Positions 1 to 7,250 of a stretch of DNA of 60,429 bases are shown in pieces; positions within the stretch are counted from its first letter, which is position 1, and every line of letters begins with the position of its first letter. This stretch comes from UBA1738 sp045655325. Lineage in GTDB: Bacteria > Bacillota > Clostridia > UBA1381. The stretch is from NCBI GenBank assembly GCA_045655325.1, contig JAZOOY010000040.1:1-60429 (forward strand), given 5' to 3'. Under the pieces are notes generated by a model. It searched no databases. It worked only from the letters and a program-made list of their open reading frames with translations, and was not told the DNA's origin. A program made the translations under genes and the position numbers.

Positions 1-647
1 TTAAAAATAGGGTTTAAGTATATGCAGGATATTCCCAGATCCTTAAGATATGGAAGTTTTTCTGTAATACCTGAAAGTGTTCCGCCGAAGAAATCATTTG
101 CAAGATATTCGCCACCAAATTGCTCCGGTTTATAGAATGGGTCATCACCCCAGTTTCTTTTGATAATATCCTGTCTTTTTGAAAGGTTTTCATCACTTTC
201 GCAGGATTTTGCAAAACGGTCAGGAAAAATCTGGTAACAAATACTGTTTTTCCACCAATCAGGAGTATTAAAATCCTCGTCGTAAACTGTTATCTGATAC
301 TTTTTATCTGGGATATTATCATAAATCTTTCCAATTCCGCCAAGAGCATCGTCGTTGTTGCCATAGTAGACACTACGTCCATTTTCGCCGATGTCAAAGT
401 AATAAAAAAGAAGACCTGTTCTATCAGGCATATCAAGTGTAGCCTGATAAACTGAAGTATCACAGGAAGAGAAAACATAAGCCATAGAGTAGCTTTTGAT
501 TTCGCCTCTAAACTCTGTCACCAAACGGATATGTGATGGTATGCCAAAGTCGGCAAGGGCTATACGGATTACAACCTTACTGTTTTTTGTAACACTTCCA
601 AAAGGAGTGCGGTAAAATTGGCTTTGTGAATTGTGTTCAATCTTCAT
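1..647 (-). CDS. GH13 alpha-glucan hydrolase, N-terminal part (runs off left edge)
   Basis: This open frame runs from the ATG at 647 to the window edge without a stop, so only about 215 residues are visible. The first ~120 residues look like a beta-sandwich carbohydrate-binding domain (CBM34-like), as in neopullulanase or maltogenic amylase. They are followed by the opening of a GH13 TIM barrel: WWKNSICYQIFPDRFAKS, a disordered-looking loop ending in FGGTLSGITEKLPYLKDLG, and ISCIYLNPIF. This order is typical of enzymes that cut alpha-1,4/1,6 glucans such as maltodextrin or pullulan. No signal peptide is present, so the enzyme is probably cytoplasmic. The RBS GGAGATTT precedes the ATG. It lies downstream of glgA-glgP on the same strand but behind a terminator hairpin at 665-697. 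The catalytic residues are outside the window, so the exact substrate cannot be set. Confidence 0.85.
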   Translation of the reverse strand, partial: MKIEHNSQSQFYRTPFGSVTKNSKVVIRIALADFGIPSHIRLVTEFRGEIKSYSMAYVFSSCDTSVYQATLDMPDRTGLLFYYFDIGENGRSVYYGNNDDALGGIGKIYDNIPDKKYQITVYDEDFNTPDWWKNSICYQIFPDRFAKSCESDENLSKRQDIIKRNWGDDPFYKPEQFGGEYLANDFFGGTLSGITEKLPYLKDLGISCIYLNPIF

Positions 648-664
648 AATAAATCTCCAAAAAA

Positions 665-697
665 AGAATAAAGAGGGACTGAGTTTGTCAGTCCCTC
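665..697 (-). terminator. Rho-independent terminator after glgP
   Basis: Read on the minus strand, a perfect 10-bp stem (GAGGGACTGA / TCAGTCCCTC, loop of 5) is followed by a T-rich run. It separates glgP from the downstream GH13 gene, so that gene depends on read-through or on its own promoter. Confidence 0.8.
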
Positions 698-709
698 AAA
701 ATTAAGGGT

Positions 710-3163
710 TTAAATATTTTTTAGGTGCCAGATATTATCGTTGTAATCAGCAATAGTTCTGTCTGATGAGAAGAATCCTGAACTTGCAGTGTTCATAATA
801 GCCTTATGCCACCAAAGTTCCTTATTGTTGTAGTCCTTAGAAACCTGTGCATGAATATTGCAGTATTCTTCAAAGTCACGAAGCACCATGTATGTGTCAG
901 GGTATCCGTAGTCACCGAACAGAAGTGTCTGGTAAAGGTCACGGAAAATCTGTGTATTTTCGTTCTCAAGTTCACCTGAGATTAGCTGTTCTAAAGCATG
1001 TCTTAGCGGAGCATTAGTTGAGTAGATTGTCTTAACTTCATCAGAGTTGTTGAACTTAAGTCTTGCAGCAACTTCATCAGCCTTAAGACCAAAGATATAG
1101 ATGTTGTCTTCGCCAACCTGTTCAAGCATTTCAACGTTTGCACCGTCAAGAGTTCCCACAGTTACAGCACCGTTAAGCATAAACTTCATGTTACCAGTAC
1201 CTGAAGCTTCCTTACCTGCAGTTGAAATCTGTTCTGAAACGTCAGCTGCAACAACAAGCTTTTCAGCAATTGAAACACCGTAGTTTTCAAGGAAAACAAC
1301 TTTGATTTTGCCACCAATTCTTGGGTCGTTGTTAATCTTTTCGCTAACAGAGTTAATAAGCTTGATGATAAGCTTTGCTCTCTTGTATCCAGGAGCTGCT
1401 TTTGCACCAAAGATGTATGTTTTTGGTGTATATTCCATATCAGGATTTTCAACTAACATATTGTAGTCATAAAGGATATGAAGGATATTTAAAAGCTGTC
1501 TCTTGTACTCGTGAAGTCTCTTTGCCTGTACGTCAAAGATAGAGTCAGGATTGATTTCAATACCATTATGTTCCTTGATGTATTCAGCAAGGCGAACCTT
1601 GTTATCACGCTTGATTTTAGCAAATGCTTCCTGGAATTCAGGGTCATCTGCAAACTTCTTAAGTTTTTCAAGTTTCTTGTAATCCTTTAGCCAGCCCTTA
1701 CCGATTTTTGAAGTGATAAGGTCAACAAGTTCAGGGTTTGCATTACCAATCCAACGGCGGAATGTAATACCGTTTGTGATAGCGTGGAAACGTTCTGGCT
1801 TTAAGCGGTAGTAATCTGCAAAAATATCAGATGTAAGAATCTGAGTATGAAGACCTGATACACCGTTAATAGCAAAACAAGTTGCAAGGCAAAGGTTTGC
1901 CATAAACACCTGGTCGTCAGCAATAATAGCCATCCACTTCTGCTTACCCCAGTCATCAGGATAAACTTCCTGAAGAGTAATCATAAGTCTTCTGTTGATT
2001 TCCTCAATAATCATTGTAACACGAGGAAGAATCTTCTTAACCATATCAAGTGGCCACTTTTCAAGAGCTTCACTTAAAACTGTGTGGTTTGTGTAAGCAA
2101 AAGTTCTTGTAGTGATATCCCAAGCCTCGTCCCAACCAAGACCCTTTTCGTCAATAAGAATTCTCATAAGTTCAGGAATTGCAAGGGTAGGGTGGGTATC
2201 ATTAATATGAATAACAGCCTTTTCAGGAAGATTGTGCCAATCGCAACCATATCTGTCTTCATATTCTTTTAAAATCCACTGAAGTGTTGCAGAAACTAAG
2301 AAGTACTGTTGCTTTAAGCGAAGTTCCTTACCTTCTGTGTGATTATCTTCTGGGTATAGTACCTTTGAAATAAGCTCTGCAAGCTGTCTTTCTTCAGTTG
2401 AACGGATGTAGTTACCTGAATTAAATTCCTGCATATTCATAACGTCAGGAGCTTTTGCAGACCATAGACGTAGCTTGTTTACGATTTTTGAATCATAACC
2501 AACTAGTGGAACATCGTATGGCATAGCGATGATTGTGTGTTCGTTTTCATAACGGCAAGAGAAACGTCCGTCAATCCAGTCTGTGTAAACCTGACCGCCA
2601 AAGCGTACAGTTACAGCTTCTTCAGGACGAGCAATTTCCCAGGCATTACCGTTTTCAAGCCATGTATCAGGAAGCTCTGTCTGATATCCGTCAACAATCT
2701 TCTGTCTGAACAGACCGTATTCATAACGAAGAGTACAGCCGTATGCAGGAAGATCCATTGTTGTTAAAGAGTCCATAAAGCAGGCAGCAAGACGGCCAAG
2801 ACCACCATTACCAAGACCTGCATCGTTTTCAAGCTCAACAATATCAGATAGTTCATATCCCATTGATTTTAGAGCCTTAACGTATGTTTTTGTCTGCATA
2901 AGATTAAGAACGTTTGATGCTAAAAGTCTTCCCATCAAAAACTCAAATGATAGATAGTAAAGCTTCTTTGAGCCTTCTTCTTTAACAGTTTTGTGAGAAA
3001 CTGCCCAACGCTCCATAATCTTGTCACGTGCAGTTAGTGCACATGCAGTATACACCATTTTTGGAGTTGCATCTTCTAGTGTTTTACCAAAATGGCGTGA
3101 CAATTTGCCGATTATCTCATTTCTTAAATCTGTCTCGGCCTGATTTAGTTTAATATTTCCCAT
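710..3163 (-). CDS. glgP: Glycogen/alpha-glucan phosphorylase
   Basis: GT35 alpha-glucan phosphorylase of 817 residues, the normal length. It releases glucose-1-phosphate from the non-reducing ends of glycogen or maltodextrin using inorganic phosphate. Visible family signatures are ENDAGLGNGGLGRLAACFMD (about 112-131), HINDTHPTLAIPELMR (about 319-334), TNHTVLSEALEKWP (about 358-371), and the PLP site EASGTGNMKFMLNG, in which Lys660 should carry pyridoxal phosphate. Family members usually have GTSNMKF; the Gly for Ser is a minor variation. The gene starts 23 bp after the end of glgA on the same strand, so the two are probably cotranscribed from the promoter at 4927-4955. The pairing of synthase and phosphorylase points to storage-glucan turnover. 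Confidence 0.97.
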   Translation of the reverse strand: MGNIKLNQAETDLRNEIIGKLSRHFGKTLEDATPKMVYTACALTARDKIMERWAVSHKTVKEEGSKKLYYLSFEFLMGRLLASNVLNLMQTKTYVKALKSMGYELSDIVELENDAGLGNGGLGRLAACFMDSLTTMDLPAYGCTLRYEYGLFRQKIVDGYQTELPDTWLENGNAWEIARPEEAVTVRFGGQVYTDWIDGRFSCRYENEHTIIAMPYDVPLVGYDSKIVNKLRLWSAKAPDVMNMQEFNSGNYIRSTEERQLAELISKVLYPEDNHTEGKELRLKQQYFLVSATLQWILKEYEDRYGCDWHNLPEKAVIHINDTHPTLAIPELMRILIDEKGLGWDEAWDITTRTFAYTNHTVLSEALEKWPLDMVKKILPRVTMIIEEINRRLMITLQEVYPDDWGKQKWMAIIADDQVFMANLCLATCFAINGVSGLHTQILTSDIFADYYRLKPERFHAITNGITFRRWIGNANPELVDLITSKIGKGWLKDYKKLEKLKKFADDPEFQEAFAKIKRDNKVRLAEYIKEHNGIEINPDSIFDVQAKRLHEYKRQLLNILHILYDYNMLVENPDMEYTPKTYIFGAKAAPGYKRAKLIIKLINSVSEKINNDPRIGGKIKVVFLENYGVSIAEKLVVAADVSEQISTAGKEASGTGNMKFMLNGAVTVGTLDGANVEMLEQVGEDNIYIFGLKADEVAARLKFNNSDEVKTIYSTNAPLRHALEQLISGELENENTQIFRDLYQTLLFGDYGYPDTYMVLRDFEEYCNIHAQVSKDYNNKELWWHKAIMNTASSGFFSSDRTIADYNDNIWHLKNI

Positions 3164-3185
3164 TTATCTAAAATTCCTTTCAAAA

Positions 3186-4895
3186 TTATGCCTTTTTAGT
3201 AGTTTTAGTAGCTGTCTTCTTGGCAGTAGTCTTCTTTGGAACAACAGTTTTTACTTCAGCTTCTACTTTAGCAGGTTCTGCTTTTTCAGCCTTAGTAACT
3301 GTCTTTTTAGCAGTAGTTTTCTTGACTGGTTCTGCCTTTTCATCTTTTTTTACAGTTTTTTTAGCAGGAGCTTTCTTTTCTGCTTTTGCATCGTCTGTTT
3401 TCTTTTCAGCTGTCTTTTTAGCAGGTGCTTTTTTAGTTGCCTTTTTAACAGGCTTTTCTAAAGTAACACCTGAAATTTCTTCATAAAGAGCGATATATTT
3501 ATCTGCAGAAACATTCCATGAGAAATCCTGGTTCATAGCGTTTTTAACAAGCTTAGTCCAAGCTTCAGGATTGTCATAGTATGTGCGCATTGCGTAGTTA
3601 ACAACGGTCATCATATCGTCTGCATTATATGGCATAAATGAAAAACCAGTACCTTCGCCTGTAAATTCGTTATAAGGAATAACAGTATCAGAAAGTCCGC
3701 CAGTTTCACGAACGATAGGAAGACAACCGTATTTCATTGAAATAAGCTGTGAAAGCCCGCAAGGTTCAAAGCGTGATGGCATCAAGAATGCATCACAAGC
3801 TGCATATATCTTATGTGAAAGTTCGTTTGAGAAGAAGATATTGGCAGAAACTCTGTCAGGATACTTCCAAGCATAATGACGGAACATATTTTCATAGTTT
3901 TCATCACCTGTTCCCAAAACTACTATCTGGTAACCACCTTCGCAAAGACGTTCCATAGCATAAGCGATAAGGTCAAATCCCTTTTGGTCGGTAAGTCTTG
4001 AAACGATACCGATCATCATCTTGTTTTCATCAACAGGAAGGTTAAGTTCCTTTTGAAGCTCTGTCTTGTTGATTTTCTTCTTAGCTAAAGACTTTTCTGT
4101 AAAGTTTTCAAAAATGAATGGGTCAGTTTTAGGGCTCCAATCATCTGAAATACCGTTTACGATACCAACTGTGTCATTCTGACGAGCATATAAAAGTCCG
4201 TCAAGACCTTCGCCGAATTCAGCAGTTGTAATTTCCTTTGCATATGTTTCAGATACAGTTGTAATCTTGTTTGCGTAAACAAGACCGCCTTTTAAAAGGT
4301 TTGCATCTTTGTAATACTCAAGCTTATCTTCGGTAAAGTAATAATCATCGATAGCAAGAGCATCTTTAATCTTTTCAAGATCCCATCGGCCTTGGAACTT
4401 TAGGTTATGGATTGTCATAACTGTCTTGATACCACGATAGAATGGGTTATCATAAAAAGTATCCAAAAGAACAGGGATAGGAGCTGACTGCCAGTCATTA
4501 CAGTTAATAACATCAGGACGGAATCCTAGTGTTGGAAGTAGTGACAAAACAGCCTTTGAGAAGAATATAAATTTTTCACAGTCCAAATGAATATGGTCAT
4601 AAGGACCAGGACCATTAAAGTAAAATTCGTTATCAACAAAATAATAGGTTGTTCCGTGCCAGTCAAGTTCAAAAACTCCGCAGTACTGACTTCTCCAACC
4701 CATATTGATATAGATGTTATCAATATACTTCATCATATCTTTATATTTTTGGTCTATACATCTGTATAGTGGTAAAATTACGCGTGCATCAACGCCTTTT
4801 TCTTTAAGAGTTAAAGGTAAAGAACCTGCTACGTCACCAAGTCCGCCTGTTTTAACAAAAGGAGCGGCTTCGGATGTTACATACAATATATTCAT
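3186..4895 (-). CDS. glgA: Glycogen synthase with a long Lys/Ala-rich C-terminal tail
   Basis: GT5 ADP-glucose:alpha-1,4-glucan synthase. Residues 1-479 form the complete enzyme: the N-terminal KTGGLGDV loop (Lys15, ADP-glucose contact), VSRLTDQKGFD (Arg300, Lys305), and SRFEPCGLSQL with Glu377 in the active site, followed by the conserved ETGGLSDTV. Bacterial GlgA normally ends near residue 480. This one continues for 90 more residues made almost only of K, A, T, P and E in repeats such as PAKKT and KKTTAKK, resembling histone-H1-type tails. The tail is in frame with no sign of a frameshift. The start at 4895 has the RBS AAAGGTGG. A TTGACA-N17-TATCAT promoter lies just upstream, and glgP follows after 23 bp. 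The tail's function is unknown; polymer or nucleic-acid binding is speculation. Confidence 0.96.
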   Translation of the reverse strand: MNILYVTSEAAPFVKTGGLGDVAGSLPLTLKEKGVDARVILPLYRCIDQKYKDMMKYIDNIYINMGWRSQYCGVFELDWHGTTYYFVDNEFYFNGPGPYDHIHLDCEKFIFFSKAVLSLLPTLGFRPDVINCNDWQSAPIPVLLDTFYDNPFYRGIKTVMTIHNLKFQGRWDLEKIKDALAIDDYYFTEDKLEYYKDANLLKGGLVYANKITTVSETYAKEITTAEFGEGLDGLLYARQNDTVGIVNGISDDWSPKTDPFIFENFTEKSLAKKKINKTELQKELNLPVDENKMMIGIVSRLTDQKGFDLIAYAMERLCEGGYQIVVLGTGDENYENMFRHYAWKYPDRVSANIFFSNELSHKIYAACDAFLMPSRFEPCGLSQLISMKYGCLPIVRETGGLSDTVIPYNEFTGEGTGFSFMPYNADDMMTVVNYAMRTYYDNPEAWTKLVKNAMNQDFSWNVSADKYIALYEEISGVTLEKPVKKATKKAPAKKTAEKKTDDAKAEKKAPAKKTVKKDEKAEPVKKTTAKKTVTKAEKAEPAKVEAEVKTVVPKKTTAKKTATKTTKKA

Positions 4896-4926
4896 AATTT
4901 ATTCCACCTTTCCTAATATACTATAT

Positions 4927-4955
4927 ATGATACAATAAATTATAGTATTTGTCAA
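4927..4955 (-). promoter_or_regulatory. Promoter of glgA-glgP
   Basis: On the minus strand TTGACA (4955-4950) and TATCAT (4932-4927) are separated by exactly 17 bp and lie about 32 bp upstream of the glgA start. Confidence 0.75.
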
Positions 4956-5033
4956 ATAAATGGGGGTTATTTATAGTCAGCATTTTTGCAGAAAAATACC
5001 ACCAAAATTGGTAATTTATTGTGACATTTTTTA

Positions 5034-5062
5034 TTGACAACAAAAACCTTAAATGGTAAAGT
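5034..5062 (+). promoter_or_regulatory. Promoter of dusB
   Basis: TTGACA at 5034-5039 and TAAAGT at 5057-5062 are spaced 17 bp apart. They precede the GGGAGG ribosome binding site of dusB. A TTG start at 5034 would lie inside the -35 box and is therefore unlikely. Confidence 0.6.
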
Positions 5063-5096
5063 AAAAACAGGTATTTCAATCAGGGAGGATAATTTT

Positions 5097-6044
5097 TTGA
5101 TACAAAGGATACATTTAGCACCAATGGCAGGTGTTACCGACCTTGCATTCAGGCTTATCTGTAAAAGCTATGGAGCAGGCGGACTTACCACCGAAATGGT
5201 CAGCGCAAAGGGACTTTATTATAAGGACAAAAAAACAGCGTCACTAATGATGCTGGATGAACGCGAAAGACCTGCTTCCATACAGATTTTTGGCAGTGAA
5301 CCTGATATAATCGGCGAAATTATAGCAAAGGTAGAAGAATTTTCGCCGTCAGCAATTGATATAAATATGGGATGCCCGATGCCGAAGATTGTAAATAACG
5401 GTGACGGAAGTGCACTTATGAAAAATCCTGAACTTGCAGGAAGAGTGGTAAGAGCGGCAAAAGATGCGGCAACCGTGCCTGTTACAGTTAAAATACGAAA
5501 AGGATGGGATAGTGAAACAGCACCTGAATTTGCAAAGGTTTTAGAGGCAAATGGTGCGGATATGATAACCATTCACGGAAGAACAAGGGAACAGTTTTAT
5601 CAGGGAACTGCCGATTGGGACACCATACGAAAAGTTAAGGAAAGCGTGAAAATTCCTGTAATTGGAAATGGTGATATTTTCTCGGGAGAAGACGCAAAAA
5701 GAATGCTTGAATATACAGGTTGTGACGGTGTTATGGTTGGCCGTGGTGCACAGGGGAATCCATTTATTTTCAAGCAGATTTCAGAATATTTAGAAACAGG
5801 AAAAATAACTTATTTTCCTACAGAAATAGAGAAAATTGAAGAAGCAATCCGCCACGTAAAGCTTGTTTGTGAAATGAAAGGCGAAAATCGTGGAGTGCTT
5901 GAGGCAAGAAAGCATATTGCCTGGTACATCAAGGGTATTCCGCACTCAAACGAGCTTAAAACAAAAGTATTTACAATCTCAAAAGAACAGGAAATGATTG
6001 ATGTTTTAGAAAACGCTATAGAAAGAATAAAAAGTATGTCATAA
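5097..6044 (+). CDS. dusB: tRNA-dihydrouridine synthase (DusB type)
   Basis: FMN-dependent enzyme that reduces uridine to dihydrouridine in the D-loop of tRNAs; 315 residues, the normal size. The barrel starts with LAPMAGVTDLAFR. The catalytic cysteine is Cys93 in INMGCPMPKIV. FMN and RNA-contact motifs are seen in VTVKIRKGWD, ITIHGRTREQ, VIGNGDIFS and DGVMVGRGAQGNPFIF. I chose the TTG at 5097 because GGGAGG sits about 9 bp upstream and the protein then begins right at the conserved barrel strand. An earlier TTG at 5034 would add 21 unconserved residues and overlaps the promoter. The gene ends at a bidirectional terminator shared with the convergent Gx-transporter gene. Confidence 0.93.
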   Translation: MIQRIHLAPMAGVTDLAFRLICKSYGAGGLTTEMVSAKGLYYKDKKTASLMMLDERERPASIQIFGSEPDIIGEIIAKVEEFSPSAIDINMGCPMPKIVNNGDGSALMKNPELAGRVVRAAKDAATVPVTVKIRKGWDSETAPEFAKVLEANGADMITIHGRTREQFYQGTADWDTIRKVKESVKIPVIGNGDIFSGEDAKRMLEYTGCDGVMVGRGAQGNPFIFKQISEYLETGKITYFPTEIEKIEEAIRHVKLVCEMKGENRGVLEARKHIAWYIKGIPHSNELKTKVFTISKEQEMIDVLENAIERIKSMS

Positions 6045-6060
6045 CCGACATACTTTTTTA
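6031..6060. terminator. Bidirectional terminator between dusB and the Gx-transporter gene
   Basis: Perfect 10-bp stem AAAGTATGTC / GACATACTTT with a 6-nt loop, A-rich on one side and T-rich on the other. It overlaps the dusB stop codon. Confidence 0.85.
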
Positions 6061-6540
6061 TATAGTTAAGTTATTTCTCTTTAAAATTATACTGCACACA
6101 TTTCCTGTGATAAATCCAACGATTACACCTGAAATTAAAAGGGCAGGTAAGTAAACAAATACAGCAGTTGTCTGCATCATAAGGCCCGCAATCAAAAGCT
6201 GACCTATATTATGACACACACCGCCAATCATACTGACGCCGATTGGGGAGAAAACCTTTTTAAAACAAATCATTGTGACAAGGCTTAAAAGACCGCCGAA
6301 GAATGAATACAAAAATACATTAAGCCCGCTAAATAACAGCGAAGTTACAAGGACTTTTATAAACATTATGAAAAACGCCGATAACTTGTCCATACGATAG
6401 AGTGCAAAAAGAATTACAATGTTTGAAAGTCCAAGTTTTATGCCGGGAATCGGAGCGGCAGGGAAAAGGCTTTCTATGTATCCGAACACTATTGCAAGTG
6501 CAGAAAGCATAGAAATATACGAAATTTTCTTTGAACTCAT
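6058..6540 (-). CDS. Gx transporter family protein (heptaprenyl-diphosphate synthase component I-like)
   Basis: A 160-residue integral membrane protein with about five hydrophobic segments and the family signature SLFPAAPIPGIKLGLSNIV near residues 24-42, plus GGVCHNIGQLL. This matches the Gx-transporter/Hpre_diP_synt_I family. The old name came from genomic association with prenyl-diphosphate synthases; the fold resembles small ECF-type substrate-binding membrane subunits, and the substrate is unknown. The start overlaps the stop of the upstream NusG-domain-II gene (TAATG arrangement), which implies translational coupling. The two families are commonly neighbours in clostridia. No FMN-binding or ApbE gene is adjacent here. 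Confidence 0.85.
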   Translation of the reverse strand: MSSKKISYISMLSALAIVFGYIESLFPAAPIPGIKLGLSNIVILFALYRMDKLSAFFIMFIKVLVTSLLFSGLNVFLYSFFGGLLSLVTMICFKKVFSPIGVSMIGGVCHNIGQLLIAGLMMQTTAVFVYLPALLISGVIVGFITGNVCSIILKRNNLTI

Positions 6541-6881
6541 TATCTCACCACCGCATCTATAGAACTTTCATTTAAGGCTTCAATTATAACCTTGTTTGGT
6601 AGGCAAACAATCTTTTTGGAACTGTCTGAAATTTTGCCTTGATGCACGCATAGTTTATCAGGACAGGTTGCACTTTCCATATAAATTTCACCATCTTTTA
6701 CCACGGCAACATTTGTGTCGTTTATTTCAATTTTTGTATCGGTAGCAAGAGAAACTGTGGAATAAAGTTTTCCGTCTACCGTTATTTTTGCAATATTTGC
6801 ACTTTCTTTTGGTATAAATGCAAAGGCCAGTACGGCTATAAAGATAACAATACCAACTAAAATAAAATCATTTTTTTTCAT
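6540..6881 (-). CDS. NusG domain II-containing membrane-anchored protein
   Basis: A 113-residue protein with one N-terminal membrane anchor (about residues 6-24, FILVGIVIFIAVLAFAFIP) and an extracytoplasmic domain of the NusG_II type. The family cysteines are in SATCPDKLCVHQGKI and KKIVCLPNKV. Despite the name, this stand-alone domain is not the transcription factor; it is an exported beta-barrel of unknown function. It overlaps the Gx-transporter gene by 1 nt and is probably coexpressed with it. The upstream region is shared with the rightward LCP genes. Confidence 0.85.
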   Translation of the reverse strand: MKKNDFILVGIVIFIAVLAFAFIPKESANIAKITVDGKLYSTVSLATDTKIEINDTNVAVVKDGEIYMESATCPDKLCVHQGKISDSSKKIVCLPNKVIIEALNESSIDAVVR

Positions 6882-6898
6882 AACTATTCCTTCAAAAG

Positions 6899-6926
6899 TT
6901 CACAATAAATTCACAATTAGTTCACA
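6899..6926 (+). promoter_or_regulatory. Three TTCACA direct repeats at 11-bp spacing
   Basis: TTCACA occurs at 6899, 6910 and 6921, one copy per DNA turn. This layout fits direct-repeat binding by an OmpR/PhoB-type response regulator. Bacillus PhoP boxes have a TTAACA-like core with the same 11-bp period. Downstream lies an extended -10 (TG-C-TAACAT, 6944-6952) without a recognisable -35, as expected for an activator-dependent promoter. The regulator is not known. Confidence 0.5.
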
Positions 6927-6958
6927 CCAAATACATAAGAGTGTGCTAACATATACTT

Positions 6959-7038
6959 GTAAGCCGAAAGGTTTACAAAATACCTTCCCCTTAATATTTT
7001 TAAGTGTTAAAGCCACGTCCGCACAGCGTGGCTTTTTC
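6959..7038 (+). ncRNA. Candidate small RNA ending in an intrinsic terminator
   Basis: Between the extended -10 at 6944-6952 and 7038 I see three consecutive hairpins and no credible open frame. The first is a GUAAGCC/GGUUUAC stem closed by a GAAA tetraloop (about 6958-6977), the second a short CUUAA/UUAAG stem, and the third a strong 9-bp terminator stem AAAGCCACG/CGTGGCTTT at 7009-7035 followed by T's. It matches no RNA family I recognise. It could instead be a leader remnant. The terminator would stop transcription before the separate LCP promoter at 7097. Confidence 0.35.
7009..7038 (+). terminator. Terminator of the candidate small RNA
   Basis: Stem AAAGCCACG (7009-7017) / CGTGGCTTT (7027-7035), a 9-nt loop, then a short T-run. 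Confidence 0.7.
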
Positions 7039-7096
7039 ATTTATTTAATTATACTATTACTTTTTACGAAAAGCAATAGAATAGATATATAAATTA

Positions 7097-7125
7097 TTGA
7101 CAAAGATATACCATTGGAGTATAAT
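7097..7125 (+). promoter_or_regulatory. Consensus sigma-A promoter of the LCP genes
   Basis: TTGACA at 7097-7102 and TATAAT at 7120-7125 with a 17-bp spacer: a perfect match to the consensus, the strongest promoter in the window by eye. Transcription should start near 7132. Confidence 0.85.
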
Positions 7126-7131
7126 TACGAT

Positions 7132-7250
7132 GTATGTATTTTATTCCAATTAGAGTATTTGGAATACATAATATGTTTGTTGAAAAAAGAAGTTATGCAT
7201 ACTTCTTTTAAACTATATGGGCTGTGTTTGAGGAAGGCGAGGAAAATAAA
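7132..7250 (+). promoter_or_regulatory. Structured 5' leader of the LCP operon
   Basis: The ~120-nt untranslated leader holds two hairpins. One is TATTCCAA (7142-7149) / TTGGAATA (7159-7166). The other is a perfect 9-bp stem AAAAGAAGT (7185-7193) / ACTTCTTTT (7201-7209). An alternative pairing of TATGTATT (about 7133-7140) with AATACATA (7163-7170) would exclude the first hairpin. This suggests possible post-transcriptional control; no known riboswitch class is recognised. Confidence 0.4.

Noticed and set aside
3186..3458. Tandem DNA repeat or CRISPR-like array in the glgA tail
   Set aside because: The repetition follows from Lys/Ala/Thr codons in one open frame; no regular spacers or conserved repeat units.
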